From the NCBI RefSeq assembly GCF_016863315.1, contig NZ_BOOQ01000026.1, positions 1 through 64,000 of the forward strand: DNA of 64,000 nucleotides, read 5' to 3'. This stretch comes from Planotetraspora silvatica. GTDB lineage: Bacteria > Actinomycetota > Actinomycetes > Streptosporangiales > Streptosporangiaceae. Each line of letters begins with the position of its first letter. Position 1 is the first letter of the stretch. Positions 34,931 through 47,638 of this stretch are shown here, one piece after another. The notes beneath the pieces were generated by a model that saw only the letters and a list, made by a program, of their open reading frames with translations, made no database searches and was not told the origin of the DNA. A program made the position numbers and the translations under genes.

Positions 34931-36634
34931 TCAGCGGATCGTCCACCAGCCGGGAAGCACCAGCGGGCCGTAGGCCGGGAGGCCGAGTTCGCCCGCCAGA
35001 CGGGCCATCGGGCCCCATGCCTCCAGCCGCACCTTGGCGAGCGCGGCGGACCTGTCCTCGCTGGACTCAGGCGGGCGCAGCCGCTCCAGCGGATGCATGC
35101 GCGGATATGTCCGTACTTGGGTGTCCTTCGACAACCCGGCCTTCTTACGGGCGAGGCTCAGCGCGTCCTCGACGCCGCCGAGCTCGTCCACCAGACCCGC
35201 TTCCCGCGCGTCGGCCCCCGTCCAGACCCTGCCCCTGGCGAGCTCGTGCGTCCGCTCCCTGGTCAGGCCGCGTCCCTGCGCCACCTTGCCGACGAAGTCG
35301 TCGTAGATCCGGTCCAGCCAGCTGTTGACCCTGGCCCACTGGGCGTCGGAGAACTCCCGTACCGGCGAGAACATGCCGGCGTTGGCGCCCTCGGAGACCG
35401 CCTCGGTGACCACGCCGAGCTTGCCCAGCAGCTCACCGACGACCGGCTTGCCGCCGAACACGCCGATCGAGCCGGTCAGCGTGCCCGGCTGCGCGACGAT
35501 GACGTCCGCGCCCATCGCGACGAAGTACCCGCCCGAGGCGGCGACGTCGCCCATCGAGATGATCACCGGCTTGCCGGCCTGCCTGGCGAGGACGACCTCA
35601 CGCCAGATCGCGTCCGAGGCGACGTACGACCCGCCGGGGCTGTCCACGCGGAACACGATGGCCTTGACCTTGTCGTCCCGGCGGGCGGAGCGGAGCGCCG
35701 CGCACATCGTGTCGGAGCCCATGGCGCCACCACCACCGAGCGGTGAACGGCCGCTGCGGCCGAGCCGGATGGCGCCGGTGCCGTGGACCAGCGCGATCAC
35801 GTTCTCGCCGGGGTGGGGCAGCCGCTTGGCCAGCGCCGCCTTCGCGTACCTCGACACGTACAGCAGATGGGCGCCGTCCTTGACCGCCTCGGCGTACACC
35901 TCGTCGCGGTACTTGAGGGCGTCCACCAGGCCGGCCTCCACCGCCTCCGGTCCCAGGAACGGCCCCTGGTCGATGAGCTCGCGCACCCGCTGGGGTTCGA
36001 GCGAACGCGCCTCGGCGATGCCCGCCGTGATCTGCTCGGTCACCGACTCCGCGATGCGGGCCGTGGACTCGCGGTGCGCCTCGGTCATGCGGTTCTGCGT
36101 GAACATGTTGGCCGCGGTCTTGTACTCATGGCGCTGGCCGAGCTGATACTCCACCCCGGCCTTGGCGAGCGCGTCCCGCAGGAAGCGCTGTTCGAGTGCG
36201 ATGCCGGTCAGGCCCACGTCGCCCGACGGCTGGAGGTACACCTTCTCGAACGCGCTGGCCAGGTAGTACGGAACGGTCCCGGCGCCGAACTCGCCGAACG
36301 TCTCCGCGAACGCGATGGTCAGCTTCCCCGCGGCCCTCAGCTTCAGTACGGCGGCGCGTAACTCCTGGACCATGCCCAGACCCAGCGGGTTGCCGCCGAT
36401 CTTCACGATCAGGGCCTTGACCCGGGGGTCGGTTCGGGCGCGCCTGAGGCCGGACAACACGTCGGTCAGGCGGGCTCTGCGCATGGACAGCAAGGCGCCG
36501 AGCGGGTCGGCGGGCGGTCCCTCGGACAACCCCTCGGTGAGATCGAGCTCCAGCACGAGTGCCGCGGTACGGCGTTGCCGAAGCCTGTCGACGGTCTCCA
36601 TGATGGCCTGTGTCGCGTCCATAAATGTCACCAT
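34931..36634 (-). CDS. sppA: Signal peptide peptidase SppA, 67-kDa type
   Basis: 567 aa with the two tandem ClpP-like domains of full-length SppA. The N-terminal domain carries the general-base lysine in QRHEYKTAANMF near residue 185. The C-terminal domain carries the nucleophile in MGDVAASGGYFVAMGAD near 375, after IVFRVDSPGGSYVASDAI. Unlike the E. coli enzyme there is no N-terminal membrane anchor, as in other actinobacterial members. Start is either ATG 36634 or ATG 36622 (GGTGAC upstream of the second). It degrades remnant signal peptides and possibly other membrane peptides. Confidence 0.85.
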   Translation of the reverse strand: MVTFMDATQAIMETVDRLRQRRTAALVLELDLTEGLSEGPPADPLGALLSMRRARLTDVLSGLRRARTDPRVKALIVKIGGNPLGLGMVQELRAAVLKLRAAGKLTIAFAETFGEFGAGTVPYYLASAFEKVYLQPSGDVGLTGIALEQRFLRDALAKAGVEYQLGQRHEYKTAANMFTQNRMTEAHRESTARIAESVTEQITAGIAEARSLEPQRVRELIDQGPFLGPEAVEAGLVDALKYRDEVYAEAVKDGAHLLYVSRYAKAALAKRLPHPGENVIALVHGTGAIRLGRSGRSPLGGGGAMGSDTMCAALRSARRDDKVKAIVFRVDSPGGSYVASDAIWREVVLARQAGKPVIISMGDVAASGGYFVAMGADVIVAQPGTLTGSIGVFGGKPVVGELLGKLGVVTEAVSEGANAGMFSPVREFSDAQWARVNSWLDRIYDDFVGKVAQGRGLTRERTHELARGRVWTGADAREAGLVDELGGVEDALSLARKKAGLSKDTQVRTYPRMHPLERLRPPESSEDRSAALAKVRLEAWGPMARLAGELGLPAYGPLVLPGWWTIR

Positions 36635-36663
36635 AGGCGACGCCGCCGCCCCCGGCCTTGGTG

Positions 36664-37016
36664 GTGATCATGCACACATTCGTGGATCAGTGGCCGGACC
36701 TGGGCTTATCGCTTTCGTGATCATGCACGGATTCGCGTAGACCCTCCCTCGGCTGGGGTGACGCGTTCCGTGATCATGCACCCCGTTGTGTCGTGCATGA
36801 TCACGTACGGCGAAGCGCCACGTCGGCCTGCCGCCCGCCGAATCCGTGCATGATCACCGCCAGGGTTTCCGCTGGTCGTACGGCATGCGCCCGAACTTGT
36901 GCATGATCACGGGCGGGGTTTCCGCTGATCGGACAGCATGTGCCCGAACCTGTGCATGATCACGCGGGAGGTTGGGGCTGGTCGGACGGGATGTGCCCGA
37001 ACTTGTGCATGATCAC
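36664..37016. repeat. 53-bp phased repeat array G: three rightward units meeting five leftward units
   Basis: Rightward starts are 36664, 36717 and 36770; leftward starts are 36804, 36857, 36910, 36963 and 37016, all at 53-bp steps. The centre is a 13-bp stem (36769-36781/36793-36805) with an 11-nt loop. The last leftward unit contains the stop codon of glgB (37013-37015). Confidence 0.92.
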
Positions 37017-39157
37017 GGGGTGGGGTGCTTCCTCAGCCAGACGGCGCCCAGTGGGGGGACACGCAGGCGGGCGGAGTACGGCAGGCCGTGGTGGGGGGTG
37101 TCCACGGCGTCCACGGTGCCGAGGTTTCCGACGCCGCTCCCCGCGTACTCGTAGGCGTCGGTGTTGACGATCTCCTCCCAGCGGCCGCCCACCGGGAGGC
37201 CGAGGTGGTAGTTCTCGTGTGCCCCACCGGAGAAGTTGGCGACGCAGGCCAGCATCGAGCCGTCCGTGCCGTACCGCAGGAAGGAGAAGACGTTGCCCGA
37301 GGCGTCGTCGGCGTCGATCCAGCGGAAGCCGTCCGGGGTGGCGTCCTGCGTGAACAGCGCGGGCGTGTCCCGGTAGACCCGGTTCAGGTCACGGACCAGG
37401 CGCTGCACACCCTTGTGGAAGTCGAAGTCGAGCACCCACCAGTCGAGCCCCTTCGACTCCGACCATTCCGCGCCCTGGCCGAACTCGCCGCCCATGAACA
37501 GCAGTTGCTTGCCGGGGTGGGCCCACATGAACGCGTAGAGCGCCCGGAGGTTGGCGAAACGCTGCCATTCGTCACCGGGCATCTTGCCCAGCAGCGACCC
37601 CTTCAGGTGCACCACCTCGTCGTGCGAGAGGGGCAGCACGAAGTTCTCCGAGTACGCGTACATGAGGGAGAAGGTCATCTGGTGATGGTGGTACTGCCGG
37701 AAGACCGGCTCGCGCGCCAGGTAGTTGAGGGTGTCGTGCATCCAGCCCATGTTCCACTTGAAGCCGAAGCCCAGCCCCCCGAGGTGGACAGGTCGTGACA
37801 CACCGGGCCAGGCCGTCGACTCCTCGGCGATCGTCACGATCCCCGGCACCTCGCGGTAGCAGACGGCGTTCATCTCCTTGAGGAACTCGATCGCGTCGAG
37901 GTTCTCCCTGCCGCCGTGGATGTTGGGCGTCCACTCGCCCTCGCGGCGCGAGTAGTCCAGGTAGAGCATCGAGGCCACGGCGTCCACCCGCAGCCCGTCG
38001 ATGTGGAACTCCCGCAGCCAGAACAGCGCGTTGGCGACCAGGAAGTTGCGGACCTCGCGGCGGCCGAAGTCGAAGACGTAGGTCCCCCAGTCGGGATGCT
38101 CGCCGCGCGCCGGGTCCGCGTGCTCGTAGAGCGGCGTGCCGTCGAAGCGCGCGAGCCCCCACTCGTCCATGGGGAAATGCGCGGGAACCCAGTCGACGAT
38201 CACGCCGATGCCCGCCTGGTGCAGTTCGTCGACCAGATGGCGGAAGTCGTCGGGCGAGCCGAACCGCGACGTCGGGGCGTAGTAGGACGTCACCTGGTAG
38301 CCCCACGACCCCCCGAAGGGATGCTCGGCCACCGGCAGGAACTCCACGTGCGTGAAGCCCATGTCCTTCACATAGGAGACCAGCTCGGTGGCCAGTTCCC
38401 GGTAGGACAGGCCCGGCCGCCACGAGCCGAGGTGGACCTCGTAGGTGCTCATCGGCTCGGCCAGGGCGTCGCGGCCCGCGCGGTCGGCCAGCCACTCCTC
38501 GTCGCGCCAGGCGTAGTCCGGCTGCTCGACGATCGAGGCGGTCGCCGGGGGCACCTCGGTGCGGCGGGCCATCGGGTCGGCCTTCTCCCGCCACACGCCG
38601 TCCATCCCGAGGATCTGGAACTTGTAGCGGGAGCCCGTCCCGATGTCGGGGATGAACAGCTCCCACACGCCCGAACGGCCGAGCGAGCGCATCGGGTGCC
38701 CGCCGCCGTTCCAGTGGTTGAAGTCGCCGATCACCCGCACACCCTGGGCGTTGGGCGCCCATACGGCGAACGCCGTGCCGTCGGTGTCCTCGTGGCGCAG
38801 GACGCGCGCGCCCAGCACCTCCCACAGCCGCTCGTGGCGTCCCTCGCCGATGAGGTGCAGGTCGATCTCGCCCAGTGTCGGCCAGTGACGGTACGGATCA
38901 CCCGTCTCGTACGGCTCGGCACCCGGATACGCGACCCGCAGCCGGTAGTCGGGGATCTTGTCCACACCGGGAAGCGTGACCTCGAAGACCCCGAAACTCG
39001 TGTGGTGCAGCTCGTGCGGCCGGCCGTCGATCAGCGCCTCGACCTTCTCGGCGAAGGGCCGGAGGGCCCTGATCGTCACGCCGTCCTGCTCGAGGTGCGC
39101 GCCGAGAATCGAGTGGGGGTCGTGGTGCGCCCCGCCGGCCAGCCGGTCCAAGTCCAT
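37013..39157 (-). CDS. glgB: 1,4-alpha-glucan branching enzyme
   Basis: 714 aa GH13_9 enzyme. Two N-terminal beta domains (residues 1-220, including CBM48 with [20 protein letters not shown]), then the barrel: nucleophile in [15 protein letters not shown], acid/base in [12 protein letters not shown], third carboxylate in PLSHDEVVH. It adds alpha-1,6 branches to the glucan made by GlgE. The ATG at 39157 has GCAGGG upstream. It is the last gene of the leftward glucan operon, 70 bp after the maltokinase gene. The stop TGA is the GTGATC core of a repeat unit. Confidence 0.95.
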   Translation of the reverse strand: MDLDRLAGGAHHDPHSILGAHLEQDGVTIRALRPFAEKVEALIDGRPHELHHTSFGVFEVTLPGVDKIPDYRLRVAYPGAEPYETGDPYRHWPTLGEIDLHLIGEGRHERLWEVLGARVLRHEDTDGTAFAVWAPNAQGVRVIGDFNHWNGGGHPMRSLGRSGVWELFIPDIGTGSRYKFQILGMDGVWREKADPMARRTEVPPATASIVEQPDYAWRDEEWLADRAGRDALAEPMSTYEVHLGSWRPGLSYRELATELVSYVKDMGFTHVEFLPVAEHPFGGSWGYQVTSYYAPTSRFGSPDDFRHLVDELHQAGIGVIVDWVPAHFPMDEWGLARFDGTPLYEHADPARGEHPDWGTYVFDFGRREVRNFLVANALFWLREFHIDGLRVDAVASMLYLDYSRREGEWTPNIHGGRENLDAIEFLKEMNAVCYREVPGIVTIAEESTAWPGVSRPVHLGGLGFGFKWNMGWMHDTLNYLAREPVFRQYHHHQMTFSLMYAYSENFVLPLSHDEVVHLKGSLLGKMPGDEWQRFANLRALYAFMWAHPGKQLLFMGGEFGQGAEWSESKGLDWWVLDFDFHKGVQRLVRDLNRVYRDTPALFTQDATPDGFRWIDADDASGNVFSFLRYGTDGSMLACVANFSGGAHENYHLGLPVGGRWEEIVNTDAYEYAGSGVGNLGTVDAVDTPHHGLPYSARLRVPPLGAVWLRKHPTP

Positions 39158-39227
39158 TTCTTTACCCTGCCCTAGAACCATCCGAGGTCCCAACAAATCG
39201 GTAGATACGCAGAGATCCGTGACGATC

Positions 39228-40573
39228 TCAGCTGAACGCGGACAGGGGGATGGGCAACCACGAAGGACGGTTACGCGCCTCGTACACGACCTCGTACACG
39301 GCCTTGGTCAACTCGAGCGCCCGCAGGAAGACCGCGTCGTGGCCGCGGATCCCGCCGCCGGCCTCCGAGTAGCCCGCGAGGAACGCCGCCCGGTTCCGCG
39401 CCGCCCACTCCTGCGCCCGTCTCTCCAGGGAACCCGCGCGCGGGTGACCCGCCAGCAGGTGCCGGGCCGCGTATTCGAACGAGCGCAACATGCCCGCCAC
39501 GTCGCGCAGGGGCGAGTCCAGAGCCCGGCGGTCGGCGAGCGGCTGGCCCGGCTCGCCCTCGAAGTCGAGCACCACCCAGTCGGCCGGCGTGCGCATGACC
39601 TGGCCGAGGTGATAGTCACCGTGCACCCGCTGGACCGGTATCTCCTGGTCGAGGTCGGCCAGCCGGTCGAACGCCTCGTAGGCCACGTGCGCGTGCCCGG
39701 CCAGCGCGGGCACCTCGACGACGGCCTTCTCCAGGCGCCGCCGGAAGCGCTCGGTCATCCGTTTGATCTCGGGAGGTTCGATCACTCCCGTGGGAAAGGC
39801 CCCGGCGAGCTCGGCGTGGACCTCCGCGGTCGCCGTCCCGAGGCGGAACGCCTCCGCGGCGAAGTCCCCGCCCGCGTCCTCCGCCGGCATGCCCTGCGCG
39901 GTGGCGTAGAGGTCGCGGACGCTGGTGAGCGCCATCGTCCAGCCCTCGTTGGCGTTGGACAGGTACTCCTGCATGATCGCCAGAGTCGTGGCCTCGCCGT
40001 CCAGCTCCGTCTCGATCCAGCCGTACGGCCTGGCGACGTGGGCCGATCCCGCTCCGGCGAGCGCGGTGATCACCTCGAGCTCGGGATTGAGGCCGGGCGT
40101 GATCTGGCGGAACAGCTTGAGGATGTACATGTCGCCGTAGACCAGCGACGTGTTGGACTGCTCGGCGGTCAGCACGAGGCTCCGCTGCGAGGTGTCGATC
40201 GAGGTGCCCGGCACCCGGTGGAACCCGAGCGGCCGCACCCGCAGCTCGGAGTCCATGCCGTTCAGCAGCCGGGACGTCAGCGACGCGTCGTGGGCGGCGT
40301 CGTAGGCGCACATCCGGCGGCCCTGCCAGTCGCACGACCCGATCAGGACGTGCTTCAGCCGGTCGGGCACCTGCGCCCGCAGGCCGAGCGGGATCTGGTA
40401 CTGCGTGCTCCGCTCGCCCTGCCGTACGGACACGAGGGCGTGGACCAGCGCCGGGTCGCCCGGATCCAGCTCGGTCAGGGTGTCGACGGCCAGGTCATCG
40501 ATCGCGCGCCCCTTGCCGGCGAACCACCGCTGTCCGGTGATCCAGCCGGCCAGGAGCTCCTGAAGTGAAGTCG

Positions 40574-40577
<4 letters not shown>
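39228..40577 (-). CDS. mak: Maltokinase
   Basis: 449 aa, aminoglycoside-phosphotransferase-like kinase that phosphorylates maltose to maltose 1-phosphate with [23 protein letters not shown] at the start is diagnostic for maltokinase. The catalytic loop is [13 protein letters not shown] and the metal-binding motif VLDFEGEPG. The GTG start overlaps the treS stop (GTGA) with AAGGAGGA upstream. In some actinobacteria it is fused to TreS; here it is separate but coupled. Feeds GlgE. Confidence 0.93.
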
Positions 40578-42307
<1,730 letters not shown>

Positions 42308-42338
42308 CTGTGGACTCCCCGGATGTGCAGGGCCGCGC

Positions 42339-44396
42339 TCACGGGCGGAGCACTGACCCGTGGCGGAGCGTGAAGACGTGTGCGGGATTGACGTGCGGGT
42401 CGAGGCGCACGAAGTCGGCCTGCCCCCAGTGGTACGACTCGCCCGACAGTTCATCGTGGACGACGAACTGGTCCTGCCAGTCGAGACCGAGTGCGGGCAT
42501 GTCCAGCCGGACAGTCGCCTCATGGGTGTTGTGCGGATCCAGATTGACGACGGCCAGTACCACATCGCCTATGCCGTGCCGTCGTGTGGCCGTGTCGTAG
42601 GCGCCGGGCAGTCGCTTGGAGAAGCAGATCAGATCCGGCTGGTCGACGCTATGAAACCGTAGGTTACGCAATTCCTGGAGTGCCGGGTGAGCTCTTCGCA
42701 ACAAATTGAGTTGCGTGATGAACGGGGCAAGACTCCGTCCTTCACGCTCGGCCGCCGCCCAGTCCCGCACCTTGTACTGATATTTCTCACTATCGAGGTA
42801 TTCCTCGCTGCCGGGCCGTACCGGGACGTTCTCGGCCAGCTCATAGCCAGAGTAGACGCCCCAGGTCGGCGCCATCAGCGCGCCCAGCACCGCCCTGATC
42901 TTGAAGGCGGGCATCCCGCCGTGTTGCAGGTACTCGTGCAGGATGTCCGGAGTGTTGACGAACAGGTTCGGGCGCAGGAAATGCGAGGTCTCGTGGGCGA
43001 GTTGCCCGAGGTAGTCCTCCACGTCGGTCTTGGAGTTCTTCCACGTGAAATAGGTGTACGACTGGTGGAACCCGATCTTGGCGAGCGTCTGCAGCATCGC
43101 GGGCCGGGTGAACGCCTCCGCGAGGAACAGCACGTCGGGGTCGGTGGCGTTGATGTCCGCCAGCAGCCGTTCCCAGAAGTTCACCGGCTTGGTGTGGGGG
43201 TTGTCCACGCGGAAGATCCGGACGCCGTGATCCATCCAGAGCCGTACCACCCGCTTGACCTCGGCGAAGATCCCCTCGGGGTCCTTGTCGAAGTTCAGCG
43301 GATAGATGTCCTGGTATTTCTTGGGCGGATTCTCGGCGTACGCGATCGTCCCGTCGGCCCGGATGTTGAACCATTCGGGATGCTCCTTCACCCAAGGGTG
43401 GTCGGGGGAGCACTGCAGCGCGAGGTCCAGGGCGATCTCCATGCCCAGATCCCTCGCCCTGGCCACGAAGTCGTCGAAGTCCTCGAACGTCCCGAGGTCC
43501 GGGTGGATCGCGTCGTGCCCGCCGTCCTCGGAGCCGATCGCCCACGGTGAGCCGGGGTCGTACTGCTCCGGAGTGAGGGTGTTGTTGCGTCCCTTGCGGA
43601 ACTGCGTGCCGATCGGGTGGATCGGTGGCAGATAGACGATGTCGAACCCCATCTGGGCGACGGCCGGCAGTCGCTTCGCCGCACTCCGGAAATTTCCGGA
43701 TTTGGGGGCGACCTTGGGGTCGCTGTCCCTTTCGGCCACCGCCCCCTCCGACCGGGGGAAGAACTCGTACCAGGATCCGAACAGCGCCCGACGCCTGTCC
43801 ACCTGCACCCGGCCCCTGCTGGACCGTGAGACCAGGTCCCGCAGCGGATGCGCCGCGACCAGCGCGGCCGTCTCCGGCAGCTGCGCCACGGTGAAGCGCG
43901 CACGCGGATCGACGCGGTCGTCCCGCAGGCGTTCGGCGATCGCCAGCAGCGTGGCCCTGTGCCCACAGGGATCGGCCCCGGCCTCGTCTTTGCAGTCGAC
44001 GGCGCGTACGGCTCTCGCCGCCCGCTCGAAGAGGCGGGCGCCCTCCTCGCACATGAGGTCCGCGTCCATGCCGCGCGGGATCTTGATCTCCGCGTCGTGC
44101 ATCCACGTGGCGATGGGATCACTCCACGCCTCGACGCGGAACTGCCACAGGCCCTCGGCCGGCAGCGTCACCTCCACGCTCCACGTGTCGGTGCCCGGAG
44201 CGACCTCCCGCATGCGCAGCAGCCGCCTCGACGCCCCGCTCGGGTCGATCAGCACGACCCCGGCGGCCACGGCGTCGTGTCCCTCGCGGAACACGGTGGC
44301 GCTGATCTCGAAGGTCTCACCCGCGGCCGCCTTCGCGGGCCTGCGCCCGCAGTCGACGACGGGGTGGATGTCCTGGATTGGGATTCTTCCGATCAT
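42339..44396 (-). CDS. glgE: Alpha-1,4-glucan:maltose-1-phosphate maltosyltransferase
   Basis: 685 aa GH13_3. [20 protein letters not shown] starts the N-terminal domain as in known GlgE. The barrel carries nucleophile [17 protein letters not shown], acid/base [14 protein letters not shown] and the maltose-1-phosphate region [17 protein letters not shown]. It extends alpha-glucan with maltosyl units from maltose 1-phosphate. ATG 44396 is favoured on family grounds; GTG 44402 would add two residues. First gene of the leftward glgE-treS-mak-glgB operon, and divergent from glgP. Confidence 0.96.
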   Translation of the reverse strand: MIGRIPIQDIHPVVDCGRRPAKAAAGETFEISATVFREGHDAVAAGVVLIDPSGASRRLLRMREVAPGTDTWSVEVTLPAEGLWQFRVEAWSDPIATWMHDAEIKIPRGMDADLMCEEGARLFERAARAVRAVDCKDEAGADPCGHRATLLAIAERLRDDRVDPRARFTVAQLPETAALVAAHPLRDLVSRSSRGRVQVDRRRALFGSWYEFFPRSEGAVAERDSDPKVAPKSGNFRSAAKRLPAVAQMGFDIVYLPPIHPIGTQFRKGRNNTLTPEQYDPGSPWAIGSEDGGHDAIHPDLGTFEDFDDFVARARDLGMEIALDLALQCSPDHPWVKEHPEWFNIRADGTIAYAENPPKKYQDIYPLNFDKDPEGIFAEVKRVVRLWMDHGVRIFRVDNPHTKPVNFWERLLADINATDPDVLFLAEAFTRPAMLQTLAKIGFHQSYTYFTWKNSKTDVEDYLGQLAHETSHFLRPNLFVNTPDILHEYLQHGGMPAFKIRAVLGALMAPTWGVYSGYELAENVPVRPGSEEYLDSEKYQYKVRDWAAAEREGRSLAPFITQLNLLRRAHPALQELRNLRFHSVDQPDLICFSKRLPGAYDTATRRHGIGDVVLAVVNLDPHNTHEATVRLDMPALGLDWQDQFVVHDELSGESYHWGQADFVRLDPHVNPAHVFTLRHGSVLRP

Positions 44397-44932
44397 CGTC
44401 ACTCACGTTAGCGACGGCACGCCCGGTGCCGCCGGATTTTCAAGATCTTCTCAATGGATCAATCAGGTCGATTTCCGGGGTTGCCCGAGCGTTCACGTGA
44501 CGCGGCCGATCCGGCCGCGCGGGATCATTCTCAGGTGGTGCCGGGGTGGTGCGGTGTCCTGCTGGTCGTCCTGCTGGTCGTGCCGTCGCGCGCCTGTGCC
44601 GTCCGGAGGCGGCACATCGAGGAGCCCGTCACGGGGAACCTTCGCTCCTACAGGGAGTGCCCCAATAGTCCCCTCTTACCCCTGCCGACGGAAAGACTGC
44701 ACGGCGTGTTCGGGTGGCCGCTCTGTGGTGAGCGAGCACACGTGGGCGGGCCGTAGCATCGCCGGTGGGATTCACCTGAGCCAGTGTAGTTTTGTGAGGT
44801 TTGAGCAGGTTTGTTAGTGGTGAGAGCGCTTATGCAAGAAACCCAGGGGAGTGTCGCGCCCGCGGGCATCCCCGCATCGGACAGAGTGTTTCGGTCGCGC
44901 GTCGTGGCGCTGAGTAACTAGGGTCTGGCCCC
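44397..44932. other. 536-bp divergent regulatory region between glgE and glgP
   Basis: No convincing gene. Near the glgE start there is a hairpin CGGCAC-GCCCG-GTGCCG (44415-44431). A short GTCCTGCTGGTC duplication lies about 44555-44582. Near glgP, GAGAGCGCTTATGC (about 44823-44836) vaguely resembles a LacI-family operator half. A small ORF at 44454-44756 has no codon or family support. Confidence 0.5.
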
Positions 44933-47530
44933 GTGAGAGCTATCCGCAGGTTCACCGTCCGCACCGTCCTTCCCTCGCAGCTCGAGCCGCTGGGCGAGCT
45001 GGTCCGGAATCTCCGCTGGTCCTGGCACCCGGAGACCATGGACCTGTTCGCCGAGGTGGACCCCGAGGTCTGGGAGCGAGTGGACCACGACCCCGTCGCC
45101 CTTCTCGGCGCGGTGGAGGCCGACCGGCTGCGCGAGCTCGCCCAGGACCGGCGCTTCCTCCGCCGGCTGGCCGACGCGGCCGACGACCTCCGTGAGTACA
45201 TGACCGCTCCCCGGTGGTACCAGTCGCAGGAAGGCGGCCCCGCCGCCATCGGCTACTTCTCCCCCGAGTACGGCATCGCCGCCGCCCTTCCGCAGTACTC
45301 GGGCGGCCTGGGCATCCTGGCGGGCGACCACCTGAAGGCGGCGAGCGACCTCGGCGTGCCGATCCTCGGCGTCGGCCTGCTGTACCGCCACGGCTACTTC
45401 TCCCAGTCGCTCTCGCCCGAGGGGTGGCAGCAGGAGCACTACCCGTCGCTCGACCCCGGTGGCCTGCCGCTCACCCTGCTCAAGGAGGCGGACGGCACGC
45501 CCGCTCGGGTCGGGATCGGCCTGCCGGGCTCGCGCACGCTGCACGCCCAGATCTGGGTGGCCCAGGTCGGCAGGGTCCCGCTGCTCCTGCTGGACTCCGA
45601 CATCTCCGACAACGACGCCGCGGCGAGGGACGTGACCGACCGTCTCTACGGCGGCGGCGGCGACCACCGGCTCATGCAGGAGCTGCTGCTCGGCGTGGGC
45701 GGCGTCCGCGCTCTGCGGGCGTACTGCCGGATCAGCGGCCACCCGGAGCCCGAGGTGTTCCACACCAACGAGGGCCACGCGGGATTCCTCGGCATCGAGC
45801 GGATCCGTGAGCTCACCGAGGCGCGCCTGTCCTTCGACGAGGCCCTCGAGGCCGTCAGGGCCGGCACCGTGTTCACCACGCACACGCCGGTCCCCGCCGG
45901 GATCGACAGGTTCCCGACCGAGATGATCGCCAGGCAGTTCGGCGGGTCCAACGCCTGGCCGACGGTGAGCGTCGACCGCATCCTCCAGCTCGGCGCCGAG
46001 CCCGAGGGCCCCGACTCCGACCCGGCCGTCTTCAACATGGCCGTCATGGGCATGCGACTCGCCCAGCGGGTCAACGGCGTCTCCGAGCTCCACGGCGAGG
46101 TCAGCCGGGAGATGTTCAAGGGCCTGTGGCCGGGCTTCGACGTCGAGGAGGTGCCGATCGGCTCGATCACCAACGGCGTCCACGCCCCAACCTGGGTCGG
46201 CCGCGAGGTCATGGAGCTCGCGGGCGACGAGCTGCCCTCCCTGATCGACATGTCGCAGGGCTGGGATGCCGTGCGGAAGCTCTCCGACGCCGACATCTGG
46301 TCGATCCGGGGCAGGCTCAGGGCCCACCTGGTGACAGAGGCCCGCAAGCGCATCAAGCAGTCCTGGCGGCAGCGGGGCGCCGCGGAGGCGGAGCTGGGCT
46401 GGGTCGACGAGGCGCTCGATCCCGACGCGCTGACGATCGGGTTCGCCCGCCGCGTGCCGTCCTACAAGCGGCTCACACTGATGTTGTCGGACCCGGAGAG
46501 GCTGAAGAGCCTGCTCCTCGACCCCGACAAGCCGGTCCAGATCGTGATCGCGGGCAAGGCCCACCCGGCCGACGAGGGCGGCAAGAAGTTCATCCAGCAG
46601 ATGGTCCGGTTCGCCGACCAGGAGGACGTGCGGCACCGGATCGTCTTCCTGCCCGATTACGACATGACCCTCGGCCGGCTCATGGTCACCGGCTCCGACG
46701 TCTGGATGAACAACCCGCTGCGGCCGCTGGAGGCCTGCGGCACGTCCGGTATGAAGGCCGCGCTCAACGGCGGCCTCAACCTCTCCATCCGCGACGGATG
46801 GTGGGACGAGTGGTTCGACGGCAACAACGGATGGGCCATCCCCAGCGCCGACGGCGTCACCGACCCCGAGCGGCGCGACGAGCTGGAGGCGACGGCCCTG
46901 TACGACCTCATCGAGCGTGAGGTCGCCGACCGCTTCTACGACCGCGCCGCCGACGGCCTGCCCCGGCGGTGGCTGGAGATGGTCAAGCACACGCTCAGCT
47001 CGCTCGGGCCCAAGGTGCTCGCCGGCCGGATGTTGCACGACTACGTGGTCGGTCTGTACACGCCGGCCGCGAGCTCCGCCCGCGCGCTCGTGGCGGACGG
47101 GTACGAGAACGCCCGTCAGTTCGCCGCGTGGAAGCTGAGGCTCACCCAGGCGTGGCCCGGGATCCGCGTGGAGCACGTCGAGGCCGCGGGGATCGGGGAC
47201 GCTCCCGAGCTCGGGGCGCGGCTGGAGTTGCGGGCGACCATCGCGCTGGGCGAGTTGTCCGCCGACGACGTCCAGGTGCAGGCGGCCTACGGCCGCGTCG
47301 GACCGCACGACGAGCTGATCTCGCCCACTTACGTGACCCTCAAGGCCGACTCGGTCGACGACGACGGCAGGGCGTACTACACCGGAGACCTGCCGCTGGA
47401 CCGCACGGGGGCCTTCGGCTACACCGTCCGCGTGGTGCCCTTCCATCCGCTCATGGCGTCGCCCGCGGAACTCGGTCTCGTCTCCGCTCCGGAGGAGCCG
47501 GCGGGGATGACCAACGGAACCCTCCGCTAG
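44933..47530 (+). CDS. glgP: Alpha-glucan (glycogen) phosphorylase
   Basis: 865 aa GT35 enzyme of the actinobacterial type with an N-terminal DUF3417 domain (RRFTVRTVLPSQLEPLGELV). It releases glucose 1-phosphate from alpha-1,4-glucan. AIGYFSPEYGIAAALPQYSG is the substrate-proximal block; the PLP lysine lies in EACGTSGMKAALNGGLN near residue 605. The GTG at 44933 has only AGGG upstream. Divergent from glgE, so synthesis and degradation genes share one regulatory region. Confidence 0.95.
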   Translation: MRAIRRFTVRTVLPSQLEPLGELVRNLRWSWHPETMDLFAEVDPEVWERVDHDPVALLGAVEADRLRELAQDRRFLRRLADAADDLREYMTAPRWYQSQEGGPAAIGYFSPEYGIAAALPQYSGGLGILAGDHLKAASDLGVPILGVGLLYRHGYFSQSLSPEGWQQEHYPSLDPGGLPLTLLKEADGTPARVGIGLPGSRTLHAQIWVAQVGRVPLLLLDSDISDNDAAARDVTDRLYGGGGDHRLMQELLLGVGGVRALRAYCRISGHPEPEVFHTNEGHAGFLGIERIRELTEARLSFDEALEAVRAGTVFTTHTPVPAGIDRFPTEMIARQFGGSNAWPTVSVDRILQLGAEPEGPDSDPAVFNMAVMGMRLAQRVNGVSELHGEVSREMFKGLWPGFDVEEVPIGSITNGVHAPTWVGREVMELAGDELPSLIDMSQGWDAVRKLSDADIWSIRGRLRAHLVTEARKRIKQSWRQRGAAEAELGWVDEALDPDALTIGFARRVPSYKRLTLMLSDPERLKSLLLDPDKPVQIVIAGKAHPADEGGKKFIQQMVRFADQEDVRHRIVFLPDYDMTLGRLMVTGSDVWMNNPLRPLEACGTSGMKAALNGGLNLSIRDGWWDEWFDGNNGWAIPSADGVTDPERRDELEATALYDLIEREVADRFYDRAADGLPRRWLEMVKHTLSSLGPKVLAGRMLHDYVVGLYTPAASSARALVADGYENARQFAAWKLRLTQAWPGIRVEHVEAAGIGDAPELGARLELRATIALGELSADDVQVQAAYGRVGPHDELISPTYVTLKADSVDDDGRAYYTGDLPLDRTGAFGYTVRVVPFHPLMASPAELGLVSAPEEPAGMTNGTLR

Positions 47531-47541
47531 AGGAGCAGATT

Positions 47542-47560
47542 CTGACCGCACGTCGGTCAG
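47542..47560 (+). terminator. Stem-loop after glgP
   Basis: CTGACCG (47542-47548) and CGGTCAG (47554-47560) enclose CACGT, 12 bp after the glgP stop. Short, without a T-tract. Confidence 0.45.
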
Positions 47561-47638
47561 CGGCCGCCGTGTGACGTCGACGGGTGACCGGGTGGCGGGG
47601 CGGCGGTGCGTCGCCGGAGGTGGCGGTCTCGTCGTTGT

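Noticed and set aside
34383-35018. Longer N-terminus for the aminoglycoside acetyltransferase
   Set aside because: The extra residues run into the sppA gene and have no match; the ATG at 34913 gives the family start.
44454-44756. 100-codon ORF between glgE and glgP
   Set aside because: No ribosome binding site, no family, and composition like non-coding DNA; it would use much of the divergent regulatory region.
44823-44836. LacI-type operator upstream of glgP
   Set aside because: Only the AGCGCT centre fits and the arms are not symmetric; no LacI gene is nearby.
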